A DNA stretch of 46,109 nucleotides from CAYYTU01 sp964474655 (GTDB lineage Bacteria > Chloroflexota > Anaerolineae > B4-G1): positions 1 through 46,109 of the forward strand of contig CAYYTU010000021.1 in assembly GCA_964474655.1 (NCBI GenBank), written 5' to 3'. The position numbers and the translations under genes are program-made. The notes under the pieces were generated by a model. The model did not search any database. It had not been told where the DNA came from and worked only from the letters and a program-made list of their open reading frames with translations. Below, piece after piece: positions 31,806-39,102 of the stretch; within the stretch, counting starts at the first letter, position 1; each line of letters opens with the position of its first letter.

Positions 31806-32924
31806 ATGCTGATCGGCGTCGACGCCAGCCGCGCCGTCTCCCCGCACCCCACGGGGACCGAGACTTATGCCCGCCGCCTGATCCAGGCGCTGCTGACGCT
31901 GGAAAGCCCGCACCAGTTCCGGCTCTACTTCCGAACCCAGCCTCCAACCGACGCTTTCCCGGAAGCAGACCACCGCCCAATCCCGTTTCCACGCCTCTGG
32001 ACCCATCTGCGTCTCTCGTGGGAAATGGCTTTCCGGGCCCCGGACGCGCTATTTGTGCCCTCTCACGTACTGCCCTTGATTCATCCCCCCATCAGCTTGG
32101 TCACCGTCCACGATTTGGGCTATCGCTACTTTCCCAAGGCTCACCCCTGGCCCCAGCGGTGGTACCTCGATCTTTCCACCCGCTGGACAGCCAGCGCCGC
32201 CACGCACCTCCTGGCCGATTCCGAAGCGACCAAGCGCGACCTGATCGAGCACTACCGAACACCAGCGGAGAAGATCACCGTCGCCCACCCCGGCGTCGAC
32301 AGCGCGCTCGCGCCAGTAGACGATCCTGGCACAGTCGAGGCAGTCAGAGCACGCTACGGGATTGGCGCGAACTACCTCCTCTACCTCGGCACTCTTCAGC
32401 CGCGCAAAAACCTGGCCCGCCTGATAGATGCTTTCACGCAGCTTATCACCCACCCCCATCCACAACCTCAAATGGATCTCGTTTTGGCCGGCAAGCGCGG
32501 CTGGCTCTACCACCATCTTTTCGAGCAGGTCCGTCGACGGGGACTGGAATCGCGCGTGTGCTTCCCAGGCTACGTCGCCGCCGAGGACAAGGCCGCGCTG
32601 CTGAGTGGCGCGCAAGCGTTCGCCTTCCCCTCGCTACACGAAGGTTTTGGGCTGCCAGTTCTGGAGGCGCAAGCCTGCGGCTGCCCCGTCATCACCAGCA
32701 CCACCTCCAGCCTACCGGAAGTAGCGGGAGACGGAGCGATCCTGGTGGACCCCGACGATACCGACGCTATCGCCGAAGCACTGACCCGTGTCGTCACCCG
32801 TCCGGACCTGAGAAGAAAGCTGATCCAACGCGGCTTCGCCAACGTGGATCGCTTTTCGTGGGAGGCGTGCGCCAGAACCACGCTCCAGGCAATCGAACGT
32901 TGCACATCTGTTGGACAACCATAA
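31806..32924 (+). CDS. Glycosyltransferase family 4 (GT-B fold)
   Basis: A 372-residue paralogue of the protein at 7385. It opens LIGVDASRAVSPHPTGTETYARRLIQALL, typical of N-terminal GT4 domains that begin with a sugar-pocket Gly-rich loop. It continues with LVTVHDLGYRYFPKAH, LGTLQPRKNLARLIDAFTQL and the donor-site signature HEGFGLPVLEAQACGCPVITS. It uses a nucleotide-sugar; acceptor unknown. It has no obvious Shine-Dalgarno and follows the membrane protein gene after 21 bases, so it may rely on coupling. Confidence 0.88.
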   Translation: MLIGVDASRAVSPHPTGTETYARRLIQALLTLESPHQFRLYFRTQPPTDAFPEADHRPIPFPRLWTHLRLSWEMAFRAPDALFVPSHVLPLIHPPISLVTVHDLGYRYFPKAHPWPQRWYLDLSTRWTASAATHLLADSEATKRDLIEHYRTPAEKITVAHPGVDSALAPVDDPGTVEAVRARYGIGANYLLYLGTLQPRKNLARLIDAFTQLITHPHPQPQMDLVLAGKRGWLYHHLFEQVRRRGLESRVCFPGYVAAEDKAALLSGAQAFAFPSLHEGFGLPVLEAQACGCPVITSTTSSLPEVAGDGAILVDPDDTDAIAEALTRVVTRPDLRRKLIQRGFANVDRFSWEACARTTLQAIERCTSVGQP

Positions 32925-32937
32925 CCTATGGTATAAT
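32911..32937 (+). promoter_or_regulatory. Promoter of the 302-residue membrane protein gene (leaderless type)
   Basis: TTGGAC (32911-32916), a 15-base spacer and TATAAT (32932-32937) overlap the end of the glycosyltransferase gene. ATG 32946 lies 8 bases beyond the -10 box with no Shine-Dalgarno, so the transcript would start at the initiation codon. The spacer is short, so the -35 call is uncertain. Confidence 0.45.
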
Positions 32938-32945
32938 TTCTGTTT

Positions 32946-33854
32946 ATGGAAGAGATTACCGAAAAGAACCCGCAACCCACTTCCCCTACTCCCGCTCTGG
33001 GCGGCATAATTCACTTTCAGGCCCGCCTGGTTGATCTCATCATCTGGATCGGGCCAGCCTGGGCCTCCGTGTGCGGCGTCATCGCAGCGGGTGCTTTTAG
33101 CTGGCGTGGCGTCGATCTGTTGCGGCTGGCCTTGCTCATCCTGTTGGTCGACGGCGGATGGGGTACACTGTGGACCGCACTCGGCGACACCGACTGGGCA
33201 ACCCCCCTGCAACGCTGGCGGGAATGGCACACCGGCGCCCCCATCCAAACGCTGCCCTACACACAGCCAAATACACCCTCTCACCTGATCGCCCACTGGG
33301 GAGGAGAGTTGATAAGCTGGTGGCGTGCAGTTCTCTGGCCCACCTGTGGACGCGCCATCTCGGCCATCACCATCGCCCTACCGCTATCGGTGTTGCTGGC
33401 GCTCTTGCTTGGCAGAGATCTGCTCCTGCTAAGCCTGACGGCGCTGGCCGTGATGCAAATGGGGTTGGCCTGGGAAGGCGGCCAAGGCAACGTCGCCCCG
33501 GGCTGGGATGGCGTCATCAGCCTGACCCTGCCCTGGATGGCCGGCCACGCGGCCTTCGACGCGCTCTCCTTGCGCTCGGCCGTCATCGCCGGCCTGTTCA
33601 CACTGGTGTGGAGCGGCGCCTGGCGCTCCAGTTCCAGGCGGGGGCGCATTATGAACGTCGGCGGCTACCTTCTGATCACCACGGCCCTCGTTATGCTCCA
33701 ACGTCCCCTGGCAGTGGGGATGCTTGCGTTGATCATCGTGCCTCAAGTGACGCTGCTTCCCTGGCTGAGACGCGATCAATCCCCCAGATGGTACGTGCGC
33801 CACACCCGCCCCTGGTTGATGACCGCAATGCTAATCGCGGCCTGGGCGCTTTAG
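32946..33854 (+). CDS. Polytopic membrane protein of unknown function
   Basis: A 302-residue protein with about eight hydrophobic segments, including LVDLIIWIGPAWASVCGVIAAGAF, LLRLALLILLVDGGWGTLW, AISAITIALPLSVLLALLLG, LLLLSLTALAVMQMGLAW, AVIAGLFTLVWSGAW and the C-terminal MTAMLIAAWAL. A hydrophilic loop with RWREWHTGAPIQTLPY lies between the second and third. I recognise no named family. The layout resembles prenyltransferase- or carotenoid-type membrane proteins, but the Asp-rich motifs of those enzymes are missing. It sits 6 bases before a methyltransferase, so the two may be co-expressed. Confidence 0.7.
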   Translation: MEEITEKNPQPTSPTPALGGIIHFQARLVDLIIWIGPAWASVCGVIAAGAFSWRGVDLLRLALLILLVDGGWGTLWTALGDTDWATPLQRWREWHTGAPIQTLPYTQPNTPSHLIAHWGGELISWWRAVLWPTCGRAISAITIALPLSVLLALLLGRDLLLLSLTALAVMQMGLAWEGGQGNVAPGWDGVISLTLPWMAGHAAFDALSLRSAVIAGLFTLVWSGAWRSSSRRGRIMNVGGYLLITTALVMLQRPLAVGMLALIIVPQVTLLPWLRRDQSPRWYVRHTRPWLMTAMLIAAWAL

Positions 33855-33860
33855 CGCACG

Positions 33861-34694
33861 ATGACCTGGCTGCCCCTGCTTCTGCTCGGCCTCGCGCTGG
33901 CGGGACTGATCCTCTACTGGCAACTGATTATCGCCGAAGGGGCTTACCTGGGACCACGCATCGTCGCGCTCCTCTACGACTGGTCGGCACATGTCTATGA
34001 GCGCATCAAACGGTTCGATAGCGGCGACGAGCAATGGTTTCTGGGCCTTCCACTGGCCCAGGCCCTGGAACCGATTCCCGCGCCACTGGTACTCGATGTG
34101 GCCACCGGCACCGGGCGCCTCCCGCAGGCAGTGCTGCGCCAGCCGCCCTTCGACGGTCGCATCATCGGCCTGGATTTATCCCGCGGTATGCTGCGCGAGG
34201 CCGTGAAGCAGACGGACGAATTCGCCGACCGGCTGACTTTCATCCAGCAGGACGCGCAGCAGTTGCCCTTCAATGACGATACGTTCGACGCCGTAACGTG
34301 CCTGGAAGCGCTGGAGTTCACTCCAAACCCAGCGGATATCCTGGAGGAGATGATCCGCGTCCTGCGGCCCGGCGGCGTGCTCCTGGTCACCAACCGCGTG
34401 GGACCCGACGCCAAGTTTCTGCCCGGACGCGCCTTCCCGCCCGACGAGTTCGAACAGATCCTCCAGCAGCTGCCACTCGAAGAAATCAAAATCAAGCGCT
34501 GGCAGGTCGATTACGACCTGGCCTGGGCTATCAAAACGGGCACCCCGCGCGGCGGCGGGATCCGGCCTCTGCCGGAGATTCTGCGCTGTCCCACGTGTAA
34601 AGAGCGCCTGGAACGCCAGGATCGGGCCTTTCGCTGTGTGGCGTGCGAGGCCATCTACCCCATCGCGGAAGACGGCGTGATCGAGATGACCTGA
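33861..34694 (+). CDS. Membrane-anchored SAM-dependent methyltransferase with C-terminal zinc ribbon
   Basis: A 277-residue protein. The first about 25 residues are a hydrophobic anchor (LPLLLLGLALAGLILYW). A class I methyltransferase domain (about 75-200) has motif I VLDVATGTGRLPQAVL, IIGLDLSRGMLREA, DAQQLPFNDDTFDAVTCLEALEF and EMIRVLRPGGVLLVTNR. The C-terminus has a Trm112-like zinc ribbon, RCPTCKERL ... FRCVACEAIYPI, with four Cys in CxxC-x(14)-CxxC spacing. The closest general type is a UbiE/MenG-like methyltransferase. The substrate is unknown, but membrane anchoring suggests a lipid. It follows the membrane protein gene by 6 bases; its end is 16 bases before the region of the T-box promoter. 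Confidence 0.82.
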   Translation: MTWLPLLLLGLALAGLILYWQLIIAEGAYLGPRIVALLYDWSAHVYERIKRFDSGDEQWFLGLPLAQALEPIPAPLVLDVATGTGRLPQAVLRQPPFDGRIIGLDLSRGMLREAVKQTDEFADRLTFIQQDAQQLPFNDDTFDAVTCLEALEFTPNPADILEEMIRVLRPGGVLLVTNRVGPDAKFLPGRAFPPDEFEQILQQLPLEEIKIKRWQVDYDLAWAIKTGTPRGGGIRPLPEILRCPTCKERLERQDRAFRCVACEAIYPIAEDGVIEMT

Positions 34695-34710
34695 ACGCGG
34701 CACATCTCAT

Positions 34711-34738
34711 TTGCCAAGTTGGCCAAAAGTATTATAAT
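34711..34738 (+). promoter_or_regulatory. Promoter of the hom-lysC operon
   Basis: TTGCCA (34711-34716), a 16-base spacer and TATAAT (34733-34738). Transcription would start near 34745, directly before the T-box leader. Confidence 0.65.
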
Positions 34739-34749
34739 CCCGCCTCAAA

Positions 34750-35029
34750 TTTGGAGCTGCAAAGCGTTGACCGGGACGAGTACCGTCCACGGAGGTCACA
34801 GAGAGAGGCGGTCACCGGCTGAAAGCCCCTCGACCGAAACGACGAGAAAACCACCCGGGAGCAGGTCCCCCAAATCGCCGCCGTAAGAGCCGCGAAAGTA
34901 TGGGATTTCGGCTAAGGCCCGTTACCGCCTTCGAGAGTCGCAGAGGCGTGCCCCCCATCCTCTGCGGAACTTGGGTGGAACCACGTGGGAATAGACGATC
35001 CCCGCGCCCCAAGAGGGTGCGGGGATTTT
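34750..35029 (+). promoter_or_regulatory. T-box riboswitch leader, probably tRNA-Thr responsive
   Basis: The leader contains the parts of a T-box. A Stem I 5' strand has GACGAGTACC (loop E-like AGTA). An AG-bulge/distal loop region reads CAGAGAGAGGCGG ... GCTGAAAGCC. A Stem III GCAGAGG/CCTCTGC (about 34940-34966) precedes the conserved T-box sequence GAACTTGGGTGGAACCACG (34967-34985). A terminator stem ATCCCCGCGCCC / GGGTGCGGGGAT (34998-35009, 35015-35026) with a short U-run follows. In the specifier loop GAGAAAACCACC the likely triplet is ACC (34850-34852), threonine, which fits hom downstream. The triplet call is by eye and less certain than the class. Confidence 0.88.
34998..35029 (+). terminator. 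Regulated terminator of the T-box leader
   Basis: A 12-bp GC-rich stem (34998-35009 with 35015-35026, loop CAAGA) followed by TTTT. It competes with the antiterminator that uses the T-box sequence; charged versus uncharged tRNA would decide between the two. Confidence 0.8.
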
Positions 35030-35065
35030 GCGTATGTATAGTCAGCTGAACAGAGGAGGCTGTCA

Positions 35066-35850
35066 ATGAGCGAGAGAAGTGGTGTGCCCATCGTCCTCTT
35101 GGGACTGGGCCAAGTCGGGCAAGCCCTGTTGCGTCAAATTCTTGAGGCGCATAACACGCCGGAGATACAAACAGTCGGCGTCGCCGATAGCCAGGCCGTA
35201 CTTCTCAATGCCGCCGGCCTGCCCGACGCGCTCCTGGAGGACGCGTTGCAAATCAAGGAAGAAGGGGGCTCATTGCACGCCCTGTCGGAAAGCCGCTCCC
35301 GGGATAAGCTGGATGGTGCGCTGCGACCGGGAACGATCCTGGTCGATGTGAGCGCCTCCTCCGAAACCACTCCCACGCTGCGGACCGCGCTGGACGCCGA
35401 CGGCAGCGTGGTGCTGGCCAATAAGCTTCCCCTGACCGGCCCCTGGGCTGACGTGCGATCATTGCTCGATCATCCTAACCTGCGCTACGAGGCCACCGTC
35501 GGCGCCGGGCTGCCCGTGATCGCTACGCTGGACTACCTGCTTGAGACCGGCGACCACGTCACGACCATCATCGGCTGTTTCAGCGGGACGCTGGGCTACC
35601 TCTGCGCCCAGCTGGAACGCGGCGAAACCTACGCTGCTGCCGTGGCCCAGGCCCGGGCTCTGGGCTACACCGAGCCCGACCCGCGCGAGGATCTGAGCGG
35701 GCGTGNNNNNNNNNNNNNNNNNNNNNNNNNNNNNNNNNNNNNNNNNNNNNNNNNNNNNNNNNNNNNNNNNNNNNNNNNNNNNNNNNNNNNNNNNNNNNNN
35801 NNNNNGCGGGCGTGCTGGGCGACATTATCGACGTGAAACGTAAAATGTAA
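35066..35850 (+). CDS. hom: Homoserine dehydrogenase, interrupted by an assembly gap
   Basis: The N-terminal 213 residues are readable: IVLLGLGQVGQALLRQIL (NAD(P) binding), DVSASSETTPTLRTALDADGSVVLANKLPLTG, YEATVGAGLPVIATLDYLLETGDHVTTIIGCFSGTLGYL, YTEPDPREDLSGR. Then come 100 N (35706-35805). The segment after the gap, AGVLGDIIDVKRKM and TAA at 35848-35850, is the expected hom C-terminus but lies in a different frame, so the real gap length is not 100. The missing part would hold catalytic Lys/Asp residues. It reduces aspartate semialdehyde to homoserine. GAGGAGG lies before ATG 35066. It is regulated by the T-box upstream. The last residues come from a GTAAAAC/GTTTTAC repeat that spans the stop. 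Confidence 0.85.
35706..35805. other. Assembly gap (100 N)
   Basis: A run of exactly 100 N inside hom. The frame on the two sides does not match for a 100-base gap, so it is a placeholder of unknown length. Confidence 0.98.
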
Positions 35851-35900
35851 AACTTGAGATGCAATGCGTTTTACGCTTTATTCCTACTGGAGGAGAGGAC

Positions 35901-37328
35901 ATGACCACATTAGCTATGAAATTTGGTGGCACATCCGTCGGCAGCGCCGAGGCCCACGCCGAGGCCGCCAGCATCGTGCTGGAACAGGCGGATGAATGGG
36001 ACCAACTCGCCATCGTCGTCTCGGCGATGAGTGGCGTGACCGACGCTCTGACCGAGGGCGCGTTGACCGCCGCAGCCGGCGACGACCAGACCTACCGCGC
36101 CATCGTCGCCGATCTGCGGGTGAACCATTACCGCGCTGTGGACGAGCTGTTGGACCCTAACGGCGAACGGGCACAGGTCCTCGCCACCGTCGACGAATAC
36201 CTGGACGATTTCGGCACCTTCTGTCACAGCGTCCACGTGCTGGGCGAGGTGACGCCTCGCGCGATGGACGCCATCACATCGCTGGGCGAGCGGATCAATG
36301 CCCGTATCCTGGCCGCTGTGCTTCGCCAGCGCGGCGCTCAAAGCAGGGCCATCGACGCCACCGAGCTGATCATCACCGACGACAAGTTCCAGAATGCAGT
36401 CCCCTTGATGGAAGCCACCCGCCAGCGCATCGCCGATCGACTCTTGCCGCTGCTGGAGGAGGATGTGATCCCAATCGTGACTGGCTTCATCGGGGCCACC
36501 GAGGACGGCGTGACCACCACACTGGGCCGCGGCGGCAGCGATTATAGCGCCGCCATCCTGGGCGATTGTCTGGATGCCGACGAGGTCTGGATCTGGACCG
36601 ATGTGGACGGCGTGATGACCACGGATCCGCGCATCGTGCCGGACGCGCAAGTCTTGCCGGCGCTATCCTACAACGAGATAAGCGAGCTGGCCTACTTTGG
36701 AGCCAAGGTGGTCCATCCGCGCACCATCCGACCAGTCGTGGAACGGGACATTCCGTTGCGCGTCAAGAACACGTTCAACCCCTCGCACCCTGGCACCCGC
36801 ATCAACCGGGAGGCGAAAGCCGCCCCAAGCACAATCAAAGCCGTCACTGCCATCAAGGGCCTGAGCCTCGTGAACGTGGAAGGACGCGGGATGATGGGCG
36901 TACCGGGCATCGCCGCTCGCACCTTCGCTGCCGTCGCCAGCCAGGGCGCCAGCGTGCTGATGATCACCCAGGCATCGTCGGAGCAGTCGATCTCCTTTCT
37001 CATTCCCACCGAGACGGTAGACGCGGTCATCGGAGCCATCGAGGAGGAGATGGCGCTGGAGCTGGCACGGAGGGACATCGACCGCGTCTGGTCAATGGAT
37101 GAGGTTGTGATCGTCACCGCGGTGGGATCGGGGCTGCGCACCACACCGGGCGTGGGGGCGCGCATCTTCGGGGCGCTGGCTCAGGCCGAGATCAACGTCA
37201 TCGCCATAGCACAAGGCTCGTCCGAGTGCAGTATCTCCCTGGCTGTCGCCGCCGAGGACACAAGCGACGCGGTCCAACAGATCCACGACCAGGTGATTCT
37301 GAACGCGGCCTCGCCTGACGCGGCATAG
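35901..37328 (+). CDS. lysC: Aspartate kinase (monofunctional, ACT-domain regulated)
   Basis: A 475-residue kinase. The N-terminal kinase domain starts MTTLAMKFGGTSVGSAEAH and includes VVSAMSGVTDAL, ATELIITDDKFQNA, TTTLGRGGSDYSAAIL, ADEVWIWTDVDGVMTTDPRIV, YNEISELAYFGAKVVHPRTI and NTFNPSHPGTRI. Two C-terminal ACT domains follow (ITAIKGLSLVNVEGRGM... and VVIVTAVGSGLRTTPGVGARIFGALAQAEINVIAIAQGSSECSISLAV), the usual site of Lys/Thr feedback. It phosphorylates aspartate, the entry to Lys, Thr and Met synthesis. ATG 35901 has GGAGGAGAGG upstream; the earlier in-frame ATG 35859 is in the repeat-derived spacer. Probably co-transcribed with hom under the T-box. Confidence 0.95.
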   Translation: MTTLAMKFGGTSVGSAEAHAEAASIVLEQADEWDQLAIVVSAMSGVTDALTEGALTAAAGDDQTYRAIVADLRVNHYRAVDELLDPNGERAQVLATVDEYLDDFGTFCHSVHVLGEVTPRAMDAITSLGERINARILAAVLRQRGAQSRAIDATELIITDDKFQNAVPLMEATRQRIADRLLPLLEEDVIPIVTGFIGATEDGVTTTLGRGGSDYSAAILGDCLDADEVWIWTDVDGVMTTDPRIVPDAQVLPALSYNEISELAYFGAKVVHPRTIRPVVERDIPLRVKNTFNPSHPGTRINREAKAAPSTIKAVTAIKGLSLVNVEGRGMMGVPGIAARTFAAVASQGASVLMITQASSEQSISFLIPTETVDAVIGAIEEEMALELARRDIDRVWSMDEVVIVTAVGSGLRTTPGVGARIFGALAQAEINVIAIAQGSSECSISLAVAAEDTSDAVQQIHDQVILNAASPDAA

Positions 37329-37376
37329 CGCGAACGCATCAGTCGCCGCACGCCTCGAGATGGCTCAGCAGGGGGA

Positions 37377-37970
37377 CTAACGCGAGAGGTACTGATGGCC
37401 CCGCACGTAGAATCGCCAGGGGGCATTGAGTGCGGCCTCATCACCTCGCACATTGATTCGAGGGCCGCGAGCGACAGAGGCCTCTGGCATCGGAGGCTCT
37501 GACTCGATGAACAGAGGTGTCTGAGGGGCACATAGATCAACGCCATCCAACTGGCGATCAATGGCCAAAGCCTGACAGATCTTAGCCGGCCCATTGGTCA
37601 GCTCGACGTCGGGGCGACCGTCACGTCTGGCTCGCATCTCCTCAATACCCTCCAGCGGTTCTAAGGCGCGCACCAGCACAGCGGCCGGGGATCCCTCAGA
37701 ATCGGTGACCACGTTGAAGCAATGGTACATCCCGTAGATGAAGTAGACGTATGCACACCCAGGCGGCCCATACATAGAAGAGTTACGCTGTGTGAGGCCA
37801 CAACTGGCGTGGCAGGCTTCATCGTCCTCACCGACGTAAGCCTCCACCTCCACGATACGCCCGCCGAGGCGCGTCCCGTCCAGAAAGCGCACCAGGCGTT
37901 TCCCAAGCAACTGTCGGGCCACGACCAGCGTGTCGCGGGCAAAGAAGTCACGATCCAGACGGGGCATCAT
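37377..37970 (-). CDS. mpg: 3-methyladenine DNA glycosylase (AAG/Mpg family)
   Basis: A 197-residue glycosylase. Family motifs: FFARDTLVVARQLLGKRLVRF, GRIVEVEAYVGEDDEACHA, TQRNSSMYGPPGCAYVYFIYGMYHCFNVV, SPAAVLVRALEPLEG, ELTNGPAKICQALAID and PRINVRGDEAALNAPWRFYVRGHQYLSR. It excises alkylated and deaminated purines from DNA. The Glu of the EAYVG region and the Tyr-rich intercalating loop are present. It is encoded directly after the sugar epimerase on the same strand (adjacent coordinates), so they share a transcript. ATG 37967 is an alternative start. Confidence 0.93.
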   Translation of the reverse strand: MMPRLDRDFFARDTLVVARQLLGKRLVRFLDGTRLGGRIVEVEAYVGEDDEACHASCGLTQRNSSMYGPPGCAYVYFIYGMYHCFNVVTDSEGSPAAVLVRALEPLEGIEEMRARRDGRPDVELTNGPAKICQALAIDRQLDGVDLCAPQTPLFIESEPPMPEASVARGPRINVRGDEAALNAPWRFYVRGHQYLSR

Positions 37971-38897
37971 CTAATCTTGAAAGTGCGAGTCGCGTTCCAA
38001 CGTCAGCCGCAATCCTTTCGCAAGATCAACCTGTGGTTCATAGTCAAGCAGCTGACGAGCGGTGGTAATGTCGGCCCAGAGGCGGGAGACGCCGCCGCTT
38101 TCGGCCGGGCTGTGAAGGAGATCTACCCGCCGCCCCACGACATCGGCCACCAGATCGGCCAGATCGTTGATGCTGGTCTCCCGTCCACTGGCCACATTGA
38201 TGATCCGTCGGTCTACATCCGAGGCTGTCGCGGCCGCAGTCAACGCGTTCACCACATCCCCCACGTAGACGAAATCGCGGGTCTGACCGCCGCCCCCAAA
38301 TATGACCAGCGATCCTCCCCGGCGCGCCTGCTGCAAAAAGCGCGGCACGACCGGCGGGTGGGAAGGGGGAAGGCTTTGTCCCGGCCCATAGGCGTTAAAA
38401 ACGCGCAAAATGACCGTCTCTATGCCCCAGAGCGCGCCGATAGTACGTACGTAATACTCGGCCGAGAGTTTGCTCACGGCGTAGGGCGACTGGGGATTGG
38501 GCGTCTGATCCTCACGCACCGGCTGGTGAGCCTGCTCGCCATAGATAGCGCCCGACGAGGTAAAGATCACACGCTGGACGCCGGCATCGCGCATCGCCTC
38601 CATCAAACTGACCGTGCCGCCGACGTTGACCTCGGTATACTCGCGCGGATAGAGAATTGACTCGCTGACCTGAACGCGCGCGGCCAGATGATAAACACAA
38701 TCTATATCCTGCAACAACGTCCACAGCTTGGGCCGATCGGCGACATCGCCGCGGGTAAAGAGAATATCGTCGTCGAGCTGCTCCGGGTCGCCGGCGCTGA
38801 GATCGTCAATAACGCGCACTTGATGACCATCGCGGTGGAGACGATTGGCCAACGCAGATCCCAGAAACCCAGCACCGCCGGTAACAAGAAAACGCAC
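37971..38897 (-). CDS. NAD-dependent nucleotide-sugar epimerase/dehydratase (GalE-like SDR)
   Basis: A 308-residue extended short-chain dehydrogenase. The NAD-binding motif GGAGFLGSALANRL is at the N-terminus, followed by HLAARVQVSESILYPREYTEVNVGGT, the catalytic SSGAIYGE and YAVSK (Tyr, Lys), and ILRVFNAYGPGQSL. The likely role is UDP-sugar 4-epimerisation or related modification for surface glycans; the substrate is uncertain. Start: GTG 38897 (VRFLVTGGAGFLG) with a strong GGAGGAAAC Shine-Dalgarno. The longer open frame to 39065 passes through repeats and is rejected. Adjacent mpg lies downstream. Confidence 0.9.
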   Translation of the reverse strand: MRFLVTGGAGFLGSALANRLHRDGHQVRVIDDLSAGDPEQLDDDILFTRGDVADRPKLWTLLQDIDCVYHLAARVQVSESILYPREYTEVNVGGTVSLMEAMRDAGVQRVIFTSSGAIYGEQAHQPVREDQTPNPQSPYAVSKLSAEYYVRTIGALWGIETVILRVFNAYGPGQSLPPSHPPVVPRFLQQARRGGSLVIFGGGGQTRDFVYVGDVVNALTAAATASDVDRRIINVASGRETSINDLADLVADVVGRRVDLLHSPAESGGVSRLWADITTARQLLDYEPQVDLAKGLRLTLERDSHFQD

Positions 38898-38935
38898 GTT
38901 TCCTCCTTCCTCTATCCAACGTAAAAATCCTGTAT

Positions 38936-38953
38936 GAGCAAACGAAGCGGTTC
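38936..38953 (+). repeat. R1 dispersed repeat, copy f (5' fragment)
   Basis: Only the first about 18 bases of the R1 core (GAGCAAACGAAGCGGTTC) remain. The R3 hairpin element begins at once, so the copy may have been cut by it. The match is short, but it shares the complete CAAACGAAGC end. Confidence 0.45.
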
Positions 38954-39102
38954 TAATACTACAACGAGAGTTCAACGAAGTTGATCCCTCGATAGTCATT
39001 CTGAGCCGTTCGGCTGAGTGCACGCCGAAGCCTGTCGAAGGATGACGACTTGGCCAAAATGGCACCCTTCGACAGGCTCGTCAAAGTCTCGTTATAGTAC
39101 TA
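38954..39102. repeat. R3 hairpin element with 16-bp outer inverted repeat
   Basis: Outer ends TAATACTACAACGAGA (38954-38969) and TCTCGTTATAGTACTA (39087-39102) are inverted with two mismatches. Inside lies a perfect 13-bp inverted repeat AGCCTGTCGAAGG / CCTTCGACAGGCT (39029-39041, 39066-39078) and a short hairpin AGCCG-TT-CGGCT (39004-39015). It fills the gap between the epimerase and CpXC genes. CCTTCGACAGGCT-type repeats are a common genomic REP-like sequence in several phyla; this statement is from memory. Confidence 0.65.
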
